This document shows, one piece after another, positions 15,337 to 22,215 of a stretch of 23,202 bases of DNA; the stretch's first letter is position 1; each line of letters begins with the position of its first letter. A model generated the notes under the pieces. The model was not told the DNA's origin and did not search any database. It worked only from the letters and a program-made list of their open reading frames with translations. The stretch spans positions 1 through 23,202 of the IMG/VR virus record IMGVR_UViG_3300022871_000817; one strand, 5' to 3'. This DNA is from a virus. Made by a program: the position numbers and the translations under genes.

Positions 15337-15795
15337 CTATTGTATTATAACATTGCCATTCCATTTCTTAAATATACTAGAATACATATTATAACATTCC
15401 TTTTCAATTTGAATTACTTCTATATTTTTTAACACATCTGACAAAGTATTTTTATTTAAAACAAATGACTTATCATGTTCTGTTAAATTACAAACATTTA
15501 ACAAGACTTTATTATTTCTTCTAAAAAAAGTTATAAGATTATCATATGAGGTATTTTCAACATAATACTTTTTAACTGTTCTTTTAAGTATATCATTATA
15601 AATTTTAATATTATTTGCTATAACAAATCTATTAGTTTTATTCCATAACACCATAACAGCTTCTACTTTTTCAATAGAAGGTTGTTTAAAATCAAATTTT
15701 ATTAAATGTACTCTGTCAATTTTTAATAATTGTTCATCTTTAATATTTTCTTCATTAATAGTAATATAATCAGATCCTATCTTAGTAATCAGCAT
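15337..15795 (-). CDS. Hypothetical protein downstream of primase
   Basis: This 152-residue protein is not recognised. I chose the ATG at 15795, preceded by CAGGAG and lying 1 nt past the primase stop, over an in-frame TTG 18 nt earlier. The sequence alternates beta and helix (LITKIGSDYITINEENI; VMVLWNKTNRFVIANNIKI; VLLNVCNLTEHDKSFVLN) and suggests a compact alpha/beta domain, with no transmembrane segment or clear motif. Its position between primase and the glycan block means it probably shares the replication transcript. Confidence 0.6.
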   Translation of the reverse strand: MLITKIGSDYITINEENIKDEQLLKIDRVHLIKFDFKQPSIEKVEAVMVLWNKTNRFVIANNIKIYNDILKRTVKKYYVENTSYDNLITFFRRNNKVLLNVCNLTEHDKSFVLNKNTLSDVLKNIEVIQIEKECYNMYSSIFKKWNGNVIIQ

Positions 15796-15796
15796 T

Positions 15797-16798
15797 CTAC
15801 AATCTCCTGTCAATTATATATTTTGTTTTCATTTCAAAACTATTATATGAATTTTTTGTTATAAAATTATACATATCTTTTATCTTAGATTTTATAGCTA
15901 ATTCACATATATCCATTTTACTATATTTATCAGGATATACGAAAAATTTAAATTTATGACTATATTTGTTATCAATTAATTTTTTTGATTGCTTAATACC
16001 ACATTTATCATTATCAAGAGCTATAATAATACCTTTATCTGTATGTTTTAAAAGCAGTTTTATAAAATCATCCGTTATATTACATCCAAGTGCTGTGGTT
16101 CCTTGATTACCAACATGAACAGCATCTAGAATACCCTCAGATACTATAATATATTTTGTTCTATCAAATTTTTCTTCATTAAATACCACAAATCCCTTTT
16201 TTAATGTTGGATTTTTATATTTAGGTTCAAGTGTACCTGTAGCACGTCCTTGAAAATAAATGATATTATTTTTATTATATATTGGTATTATAATTCTTCC
16301 CTTATAATCACCTTTGTATGCAATGAAAATAGGGAAATCTGATAAAAGTTCTCTTTTCGTAACAAAATTATTAAGCTCTTTATAATAATTTTGTTGTAAA
16401 ATACCATCAATTGTACTATTAAGATTTATACAATCATCTATAATATAATTATGATATGCATATTCAATTTCATTTACTATTTTCTTTTTCTTTTTTGATG
16501 AAAGAATCTGGGTAAGATGTTGAGGATTGTATTTATAAAGTTCTTTTTTAGCTTCATTTATAGAAACACCATTAAGTTCTGAATAAATTTGTAAAAAAGA
16601 TCCTGATCTATTACAATTAAAGCAATGCCATATAGGATTGCCTTCATTATAATCTAAATGAAATCTTTTTTTTCTAGATGATTTCTTAGAATCACCGCAA
16701 AGAGGGCATCTGGAATGAAAATGCATCCCATTTTTTGATACAGCAATGTTTTCAAAATGCTCATATGCAAAATCATTAATAATTTCAAGGTCTAACAT
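15797..16798 (-). CDS. DNA primase, T4 gp61-size (zinc finger + TOPRIM)
   Basis: This enzyme makes RNA primers for the lagging strand. The N-terminal CHC2-type zinc finger has C31-x2-C34 (SRCPLCGDSKK) and C59-x2-C62 after His58 (WHCFNCNRSG). The TOPRIM domain has Glu221 in YIIVSEGILDAVH, and Asp262 and Asp264 in IIIALDNDKCG. At 333 residues it is about the size of T4 gp61 (342), and like gp61 it lacks a helicase half, so it would pair with a separate gp41-like helicase not in this window. The start is ATG 16798, 2 nt after the stop of the small Cys-rich gene. Confidence 0.9.
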   Translation of the reverse strand: MLDLEIINDFAYEHFENIAVSKNGMHFHSRCPLCGDSKKSSRKKRFHLDYNEGNPIWHCFNCNRSGSFLQIYSELNGVSINEAKKELYKYNPQHLTQILSSKKKKKIVNEIEYAYHNYIIDDCINLNSTIDGILQQNYYKELNNFVTKRELLSDFPIFIAYKGDYKGRIIIPIYNKNNIIYFQGRATGTLEPKYKNPTLKKGFVVFNEEKFDRTKYIIVSEGILDAVHVGNQGTTALGCNITDDFIKLLLKHTDKGIIIALDNDKCGIKQSKKLIDNKYSHKFKFFVYPDKYSKMDICELAIKSKIKDMYNFITKNSYNSFEMKTKYIIDRRL

Positions 16799-16800
16799 TT

Positions 16801-16962
16801 TTACTCCACATCATCTTCATAATCAACACATTCAAAATCAAAAGGAGTATAAAACTTTACGATCTTAATATTAGTTTCTTCAAAATAATTTAAATCACAT
16901 TTTATATTACCATTTTTCTTCCTTTTACAATTGATACAGTTAATACAAAGGAATATTTTCAT
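16801..16962 (-). CDS. Small Cys-rich protein (53 residues)
   Basis: This short frame between primase and the HTH-like gene has five cysteines, three of them in CINCINCKRKKNGNIKC (C6, C9, C12, C22), which could bind zinc. The rest is DLNYFEETNIKIVKFYTPFD, ending in an acidic DYEDDVE. It overlaps the upstream gene by 23 nt and abuts the primase start. The ribosome binding site (AAAAGAAAAA) is weak, so I am moderately sure. Role unknown. Confidence 0.55.
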   Translation of the reverse strand: MKIFLCINCINCKRKKNGNIKCDLNYFEETNIKIVKFYTPFDFECVDYEDDVE

Positions 16963-17314
16963 TTTTTCTTTTTGAATAATAATTTAAGGAATCTTCTTTA
17001 ATTTCATCTCTTATTTTTTTAGGAAATAATCTAAAAAAAGAATCCACACCTCCTCTGAAGTCTAAATACTCTCCTATATTATTTGCATATAACATTTCAA
17101 GCATAAGAGATGCTACTTGAAATGAAGTCATTTCATCATTGCTTTTAAACAAATACTTATAAAATGACCCCATTGCATTTTTAAGAGCATTAGATATATT
17201 TTGTCTTGTTGTTTTTATACCTGTCTGTTTTTCTATTTCTTTCACAATTTTTTCACCATTAAGAGGTGTACTATTTACTTTAATATCAGCCCAACATATT
17301 CTATCACTTTTCAT
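16940..17314 (-). CDS. Hypothetical protein with a possible helix-turn-helix
   Basis: This 124-residue protein is mainly helical. Residues about 21-50 (IVKEIEKQTGIKTTRQNISN, then ALKNAM) look like a helix-turn-helix recognition segment, with TTRQNISNALK as the second helix. The C-terminal half (MLEMLYANNIGEYLDFRGGV, FFRLFPKKIRDEI) is helical and hydrophobic, possibly a dimerisation part. I do not recognise the family. A DNA-binding regulator is a guess from pattern only. It lies second behind the consensus sigma70 promoter at 17593-17621, 17 nt downstream of its neighbour. Confidence 0.6.
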   Translation of the reverse strand: MKSDRICWADIKVNSTPLNGEKIVKEIEKQTGIKTTRQNISNALKNAMGSFYKYLFKSNDEMTSFQVASLMLEMLYANNIGEYLDFRGGVDSFFRLFPKKIRDEIKEDSLNYYSKRKNENIPLY

Positions 17315-17331
17315 TTTGTAATTCCTTTACA

Positions 17332-17571
17332 TTAATGATTTTCACATAAATTAAGAGGATCAAATATATTTAATTTACATTCTTTTAATTCAACAGAAAA
17401 TTCTAACCCCTCAATGCCATGAAGTTCTTTACCAGCTAAAAGACCTAAATGATGAAAGAATGAATGAGCTGACATTGAATTTTCTTTATTTTTATGATCT
17501 AAATCTGTTATTAAAAAATTTGTAGTCCAACTTCCAACATCAACTTTTTTAACTTTAAAATGTCTTTTCAT
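17332..17571 (-). CDS. Small hypothetical protein, first gene behind a strong promoter
   Basis: This 79-residue protein is unrecognised. It has VGSWTTNFLITDLDHKNKEN, a His-rich SAHSFFHHLGLLAGKELHG and FSVELKECKLNIFD. No membrane segment or known motif. AAAAAGGA lies before the ATG at 17571, and a perfect-consensus sigma70 promoter lies 22 nt upstream of that, so it is probably an early, highly expressed phage protein. Early phage proteins of this size often bind host machinery, but nothing here shows a target. Confidence 0.65.
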   Translation of the reverse strand: MKRHFKVKKVDVGSWTTNFLITDLDHKNKENSMSAHSFFHHLGLLAGKELHGIEGLEFSVELKECKLNIFDPLNLCENH

Positions 17572-17592
17572 TATATTATCCTTTTTGTAATG

Positions 17593-17621
17593 ATTATATA
17601 TAACTTATTACATAATGTCAA
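17593..17621 (-). promoter_or_regulatory. Perfect-consensus sigma70 promoter (TTGACA-N17-TATAAT)
   Basis: On the minus strand TTGACA (17621-17616) and TATAAT (17598-17593) are separated by exactly 17 nt. It sits between the nrdJ stop (17625) and the next ATG (17571). This is the expected form of an early phage promoter read by unmodified host polymerase, and it gives primase and the glycan block a start independent of nrdJ. Confidence 0.9.
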
Positions 17622-17624
17622 TAA

Positions 17625-19393
17625 TTAATTACACTTACTTTCACCACAATTTTGACAAACCTTACAACCCTCTATTAATATTACAGAATATGTACCACAT
17701 TTATTACACAGTTCTTTATTATTCGGTACATTATCAAATTCACAATTCAAATAATATCTTTGAAGCAATTTAGCTATACCATCTGGTATAGATAATATTT
17801 GTGTAGGTTTTTTATCAGTAACTTCAAATCTATGCCATGCTGTTCTATCAGAATTAATACCTATCAATGTATCTACTAACGCCTGAACAGGTACATTATT
17901 TTGTAAAGATATAGACATTGATCTACCAAGAGATTCAGTAAACACATTAAATAATTGTCCTGATTTACCCATATTCATAAATATTTCAACAGGTTTACCA
18001 TTATGAGTTGATATTGTAACATACAATTTCCCATTACCTGTTTCAAGTACATGAACATTAGCTGATAATTTAGATGGTCTATTAAAAAATGATATAGCTT
18101 CTTTCTTTTTAGAATCAAATGTTATCGGTTGAAATTTTTTAGAACCATCTCTATATACAGTAACACCTTTAAGACCTCTTTCATAAGCATATTTATATAA
18201 ATCACTTATTTCTTCTATTGTTATATCTTTAGGAAGATTTATAGTACTTGATATAGCAGATGATACATATTTTTGTAATTCTGATTGCATATCAATTCTA
18301 TCTTTATATTTAATATCATGTGCTGTAACAAATACATCTCTAACATCTTTTGGAATCCCTCGAATACCTTTAAGTGAACCATTATTTAATGCTATTTTTT
18401 CTAACAGTGTATCATTATACCATTCTTCATCAGAATATTTTGAAAAAATCTTATTAGTAATATTCATTGTACCACCATCTATAAGGTTCTTTTGAAACAC
18501 AAGTCCAAAGCAAGGCTCCATACCATATGAACAATCACAAGATAAAGCAGTTGTGCCAGTTGGTGCACAAGTTGTATGTTGTACATTACGAAGTCCATAT
18601 TTTCTTACCTTTGACATTATATTTTCATCATTATCAGTAAGATCCTTAATAATTTCTATAACATCATCTTTAACAATATCATAATCAGCAAAAGTACCGC
18701 GTTCATTAGCAAGGTCAGCACTGCATTCTATGCAAGCATTAGTTATTGTTTTCATTATACGACCTGAAAAAACTTTACCATCAACACTATCATATCGTAA
18801 ATCTAATTGATATAATACATCTGATAAACCCATCATACCAATACCTACAGGTCGATATTTTGTAACCATTTCTTTAAATCTATTATCTGGATGATCCATA
18901 ACATCAATAATATTATCCATAAATCTCATAATTTTATAAGAGGTTTTATACAAACCATCAAAATCAAATTTACCATTTTTATAAAACTTTGATACATTAA
19001 TAGAACTTAAATTACATGAAGTGTATGGCCATAAAAATTGTTCCAGTTTGTTCTTTCTAAAAGTTTTTTATCTTTTAGTTCTATTGATTCGTTTTATCAA
19101 TAGTTCGGCATATCTTTTCATTATTAAAATGTCCCGGCCTCTTGGTGATTTATATTCTCATATTGAGTTTCAATCCACTATGCTCTGCCCCTGACTATTC
19201 TTTTATAAATAGCCTTCGGTTCGGATTCCCATCACAGGGTTCCCGCTTAATTCCGAGATGATTATACTGAGGCAAACTATTCACCACAGTTGTGTATTAA
19301 TATATTATTAGCAAAAAAATTATGATTTTTAAATGTTGTTAAATCATAAACATCTTCGTTGTTTACATGTTTTTTACTTATTAATCTACCCAT
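17625..19393 (-). CDS. nrdJ: C-terminal split-intein half fused to NrdJ C-terminal part, interrupted by a group I intron
   Basis: Exons are 19393-19283 and 19043-17625, joining in frame to a 509-residue precursor. Residues 1-35 are the intein half (ending ANNILIHN), then Cys-Gly, then after the intron EQFLWPYTSCNLSSINVSKF and the rest of a class II ribonucleotide reductase. That part has CAPTGTTALSC (substrate loop), SSTINLPKDI and a C-terminal Cys cluster (CNKCG, GCKVCQNCGESKC). The second redox Cys lies 11 residues after the +1 Cys, as between the radical and redox Cys of class II enzymes. The ATG at 19393 overlaps the endonuclease stop, with AAAGGAGAA 8-9 nt upstream. Without RNA splicing, translation stops at TAG 19279-19277 after 38 residues. 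A TTG at 18953 is not a real start. Confidence 0.9.
19044..19282 (-). mobile_element. Group I self-splicing intron, 239 nt, no ORF
   Basis: The 5' exon ends in CTGTGGT. Its U pairs as U-G with intron GCCTCAG (P1: six pairs, one U-U mismatch), and intron GCCTCAGTATAA resembles the start of the T4 td intron. Core helices fit: P3 TCTCGG/CCGGGA, P4 CGGG/TCCG, P5 CCC/GGG, P6 GGCTATT/AATAGTC, P7 GGCA/TGCC within the S element AAGATATGCC, P8 CATT/AATG, and a long P9 CTATTGAT/ATCAATAG. An extra pair of P7.1/P7.2-type stems lies between P7 and P3', as in subgroup IA. The last intron base is G19044. Excision restores the conserved CGEQ reading frame. Confidence 0.9.
19289..19393 (-). mobile_element. 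C-terminal half of a split intein (35 residues)
   Basis: The sequence starts MGRLISKKHVNNEDVYDLTT and ends in FFANNILIHN followed by Cys. These are intein block F (EDVYDLTT...HNFFANN) and block G (ILIHN-C), with the terminal Asn and +1 Cys nucleophile in place. The +1 Cys is the reductase's own radical Cys in NPCGE. Together with the 100-residue N half it gives a 135-residue mini-intein with no room for an endonuclease domain. Confidence 0.95.
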
Positions 19394-20387
19394 TTAGTAA
19401 TTCTCCTTTTAATTTTTTATATGTGCCAAATGTAGATCTTATGTCACACATAATACCATTATCTTTACAATACTGTTTAAATTCTTTTCTATTTGGTATT
19501 CTTTTATATAACTTTTTAAATTTAATATAAAGTAATGATTGTTGTTTTCTTTTATTACTAACTAATTTTTTCATTCTATATTTTATAGAACATGATATAC
19601 TACAAAAATCCCCTTTTAATTTATTATTATGCTTAATAGAAGAATAACATATAAAATTACCATTTATTCTATCATAAAGACCATATATATCAAATTTTTT
19701 ATTACATTCTAAACAGGTATTTGTAATTAATTTTTTATTATATAATCTATTGATATCACTAAGCCACTCTCTAATTTTAGGATCTTTCATTCTATTTTTT
19801 TGAAAATCACTTAATACTTTTCTTCTATCATTTGTAAAAGACCTTTTAATAGCTTTTGAATGTATTTTTTTAAATTCAGGATCTTTCATTCGTTCAGATG
19901 TTTTAAATCCAATAAATTTTTTAGTTTTATTACTATGTTTAAAACCAAAATGGGGATTTTTACATCCTTTCATATCATGTTGTATTAAAGAACTTTTATT
20001 AATCCATTCTTCAACATCATATTTTAAACAATATTTATTTATTAATTTATTAGTATGCCTCTTATATAATACAATATATTTAATATTAATATTTTTAAAA
20101 TAATTATAATATTTATTAATATATTCAAAGGCTTCTTTTTTACTGTATTTTACTTCTATAATATATTTTATATTATAATTATTGTATATAAAAAAATCTG
20201 GTTTATATCCTTTTCCATTTATATTATATATAATAGATTCGGTTTTATAATTTTTATTTAATATATCCAACCATTTAGCTACAATAAATTCTAATTTTGA
20301 TCTTAAATATACTTTAACATTTTTATTATTTTTATACCACCCACAATAGCCTCTAGATGTTCTATCATTATTATTATTTAATTTCAT
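19386..20387 (-). CDS. PD-(D/E)XK-type homing endonuclease inserted between the split-intein halves
   Basis: This 333-residue protein probably cuts unbroken nrdJ alleles. The nuclease domain (about 25-115) has Glu33 in YLRSKLEFIVAKWLD, Asp64 in KGYKPDFFIYNN, and Glu78-x-Lys80 in YIIEVKYSK, a PD-(D/E)XK core like Vsr-related phage endonucleases. A NUMOD3-like DNA-binding stretch follows (KNPHFGFKHSNKTKKFIGFK, about 143-162), then a four-Cys zinc site (C225, C228, C262, C266). The last part is a terminal helix motif (FKKLYKRIPNRKEFKQYCKD, ending STFGTYKKLKG) like the repeats found in phage homing nucleases. The start ATG has GGAG 8 nt upstream. Its stop codon overlaps the intein C-half start by 8 nt. 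A late promoter box lies 30 nt upstream. Confidence 0.88.
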   Translation of the reverse strand: MKLNNNNDRTSRGYCGWYKNNKNVKVYLRSKLEFIVAKWLDILNKNYKTESIIYNINGKGYKPDFFIYNNYNIKYIIEVKYSKKEAFEYINKYYNYFKNINIKYIVLYKRHTNKLINKYCLKYDVEEWINKSSLIQHDMKGCKNPHFGFKHSNKTKKFIGFKTSERMKDPEFKKIHSKAIKRSFTNDRRKVLSDFQKNRMKDPKIREWLSDINRLYNKKLITNTCLECNKKFDIYGLYDRINGNFICYSSIKHNNKLKGDFCSISCSIKYRMKKLVSNKRKQQSLLYIKFKKLYKRIPNRKEFKQYCKDNGIMCDIRSTFGTYKKLKGELLNG

Positions 20388-20416
20388 ATAATATCTCCAA
20401 TGTATTCTTTTAATTC

Positions 20417-20424
20417 TATTTATA
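20417..20424 (-). promoter_or_regulatory. T4-type late promoter box for the homing endonuclease
   Basis: An exact TATAAATA on the minus strand lies in the 62-nt gap between the N-half stop and the endonuclease ATG. T4 intron endonuclease genes (I-TevI) also use late promoters. A late transcript from here would carry the endonuclease plus the intein C half and NrdJ C part. Confidence 0.65.
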
Positions 20425-20449
20425 AAAATACATCTATTTTTATTATTAT

Positions 20450-21532
20450 TTATGAAATGTAATTACACATAATATTATCTTTATCTGTTAAATCTTTAGC
20501 TTCAACATATCCTCTGTTTTTAGTATAAATTTTATGGTCAGGTGTACATTTTAATGTAAAAATATTATTATTTTCTTCAATTTTTAATTCTATTATATCT
20601 ACATTTTCTTTAGTTTTTCCTACAAATTCAATATTTTCAAATTCAACTATATCATTTTTAATATTATATGTTAATATTTCATCTTTAATATTAACATTCT
20701 TTATAGGAATATCGCCTCTATTAGTATTTACTATTGTATCTCCAACAATACATGGATTACTTGATTGAATAAGACATAACTTCTTTAAAACATTATATTT
20801 ATTAACAGTATCAATAAATATAACACCAGGATCGGCAGATTTCCATGACATTTCAGATATTTTATCCCACACTTTTTTTGGATTTATCTCACCAACTTTT
20901 TTCATACCATAAGGTGATAAAAGATCATATGGTATGTTATCTTTTAAGCATTCCATGAATTTATCATCAATAACTACTGATATATTCATATTTTTTAATC
21001 TACCATCAATTTCTTTACATGCTATAAATTCAAGAATATCAGGATGCCATATAGGCATAACACACATTATAGCTGCTCTCCTTGCTCTACCACCACTCTT
21101 TGTAGTCTCACCAACAGAATCAAATAATGACATAAAACTTATAGGGCCTGAACTTTTACCTTTAGGTACATTTTCTGAATCACCATCATATATAGAAGCA
21201 TTATTTTCTCTTAAATTACCTACAGGTATACCAACACCTGCGCCATATTGAAAAATTTTTCTTGATGTATTAGCAACATCATATATACTATCCATTGTAT
21301 CTTCAAGTCCTAAAACAAAACAGGCTGAATATAATTTCTTTTTTGTTCCAGCATTAAAAAATACAGGAGTATTACATCTCCAAATATTTTGTTTTAACAG
21401 GTTATAAACTTCCTTTTTTTCTTCTTCATTTGTTGCAAATTCTTTAGATACTCTTTTAAAAGTACCATCTATAGTTTCATCACCCAATTTATATAATTTA
21501 TCAAAAATCTTTACTGCATTATCACTCAACAT
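20450..21532 (-). CDS. nrdJ: N-terminal part of class II ribonucleotide reductase fused to a split-intein N half
   Basis: This makes deoxyribonucleotides using adenosylcobalamin. The 260-residue extein is the first third of NrdJ, with CNTPVFFNAGT, SACFVLGLEDTM (redox Cys71), FQYGAGVGIPVG, KSSGPISFM and GGRARRAAIM. It ends in IFIDTVNKYNVLKKLCLIQS, SNP. In an unbroken gene NPCGEQ would follow; here the intein half begins at that Cys. Spliced to the C-terminal protein the enzyme would have 260 + 474 = 734 residues, normal for NrdJ. The start is ATG 21532 with AAAGAGG upstream, 19 nt after a hairpin terminator. No class I (NrdAB) genes are in the window. Confidence 0.95.
   Translation of the reverse strand: MLSDNAVKIFDKLYKLGDETIDGTFKRVSKEFATNEEEKKEVYNLLKQNIWRCNTPVFFNAGTKKKLYSACFVLGLEDTMDSIYDVANTSRKIFQYGAGVGIPVGNLRENNASIYDGDSENVPKGKSSGPISFMSLFDSVGETTKSGGRARRAAIMCVMPIWHPDILEFIACKEIDGRLKNMNISVVIDDKFMECLKDNIPYDLLSPYGMKKVGEINPKKVWDKISEMSWKSADPGVIFIDTVNKYNVLKKLCLIQSSNPCIVGDTIVNTNRGDIPIKNVNIKDEILTYNIKNDIVEFENIEFVGKTKENVDIIELKIEENNNIFTLKCTPDHKIYTKNRGYVEAKDLTDKDNIMCNYIS
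20453..20752 (-). mobile_element. N-terminal half of a split intein (100 residues)
   Basis: It begins at Cys261 of the upstream reading frame, right after SSNP. Block A is CIVGDTIVNTNRGDIPIKNV. Block B is LKCTPDHKIYTKNRGYVEAK, with the T-x-x-H motif (TPDH). The tail LTDKDNIMCNYIS ends in a stop codon. It closely resembles the N half I recall for the metagenomic NrdJ-type split inteins (TPDHxxYTKNRGYVxAxxLTDDD). Cys1 is present, so N-S acyl shift should be possible. Confidence 0.95.
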
Positions 21533-21550
21533 ATATTAACCTCTTTATTA

Positions 21551-21587
21551 ATAAAAATTGAATAGGGCATCATATGATGCCCTATTC
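21551..21587 (-). terminator. Hairpin terminator just upstream of nrdJ
   Basis: A perfect 28-nt palindrome (21560-21587; arms GAATAGGGCATCAT and ATGATGCCCTATTC) is followed on the minus strand by AATTTTTATT. It ends the membrane-protein transcript. Only about 19 nt remain before the nrdJ start, too little for a separate promoter, so nrdJ is probably expressed by read-through and the hairpin may limit it. Confidence 0.85.
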
Positions 21588-21604
21588 ATTATCATAACCA
21601 AATT

Positions 21605-22201
21605 TTATTGATATAGAAACTTACCTTCATATATAATTTCTATATTACCATTTTTATGTTCCTCAATAACATAATTTATTACATTTATATCATCCATTTG
21701 CATATCTTTCATACAATCAATAGCTTCAATTAACGTATTAGATATCGGAACACCAGAATAACCGTAAGACATCTGATTTACTTTTTCAAACTCAACTCTA
21801 ATATCAGGATCTACAACAGCATACTTGACTAACATTTTATTCTCCTTTTCTATAAATGTTTTATTAATTTGTAAATATTTTCCTAATGTATTATTATAAA
21901 TATTTTTATTTATTTTAAGATGAAATTTTGTTTTATCATTTGTATTATTATAAAAATATGCATCTGTTTTTATATAAAAATTTTTATCAATTATTAAAAC
22001 AACTTGTGATTTAAATTTATGATATTCAAAATTTTGAATGTTTTTATATTCAACTTTATATATTATACCAAAGCTTATAAAAGTAAATGCAATAAATATT
22101 ATAAATGATAATATAAAAAATTCAATATCATTTTTTACCATACCTAAAATAATAAAAATAATAAATAAACCAATCAATATACCTAAAATATATTCTAACA
22201 T
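21605..22201 (-). CDS. Membrane protein with a probable internal translation start
   Basis: The frame from ATG 22201 (RBS AAGGGTGA; a GTG at 22210 is possible) gives 198 residues. Two transmembrane helices lie near the start (YILGILIGLFIIFIILGM; FFILSFIIFIAFTFISFGII), followed by a polar domain. A second ATG at 21835, in frame, has a perfect AAAAGGAGAATAAA ribosome binding site inside the coding sequence and would give a separate 76-residue soluble protein (MLVKYAVVDPDIRVEFEKVN..., ending IIYEGKFLYQ). Both starts share the same GAATAAAATGTTAG sequence. Likely two genes that became fused, or one gene with two products. Function unknown for both parts. Confidence 0.65.
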   Translation of the reverse strand: MLEYILGILIGLFIIFIILGMVKNDIEFFILSFIIFIAFTFISFGIIYKVEYKNIQNFEYHKFKSQVVLIIDKNFYIKTDAYFYNNTNDKTKFHLKINKNIYNNTLGKYLQINKTFIEKENKMLVKYAVVDPDIRVEFEKVNQMSYGYSGVPISNTLIEAIDCMKDMQMDDINVINYVIEEHKNGNIEIIYEGKFLYQ

Positions 22202-22215
22202 TTTATTCACCCTTC

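Noticed and set aside
17625-18953. A free-standing 442-residue reductase fragment starting at TTG 18953
   Set aside because: The frame is open upstream back to 19043 and reads the conserved EQFLWPYTSCNLSSIN block, so the TTG is an internal Leu codon.
19198-19206. TATAAATA on the plus strand within the intron
   Set aside because: It is part of the intron P6 region and has no plus-strand gene downstream.
17625-21532. nrdJ as a pseudogene destroyed by insertions
   Set aside because: All intein splicing residues, the intron core and the three reductase cysteines are present, and predicted splicing restores a normal-length protein.
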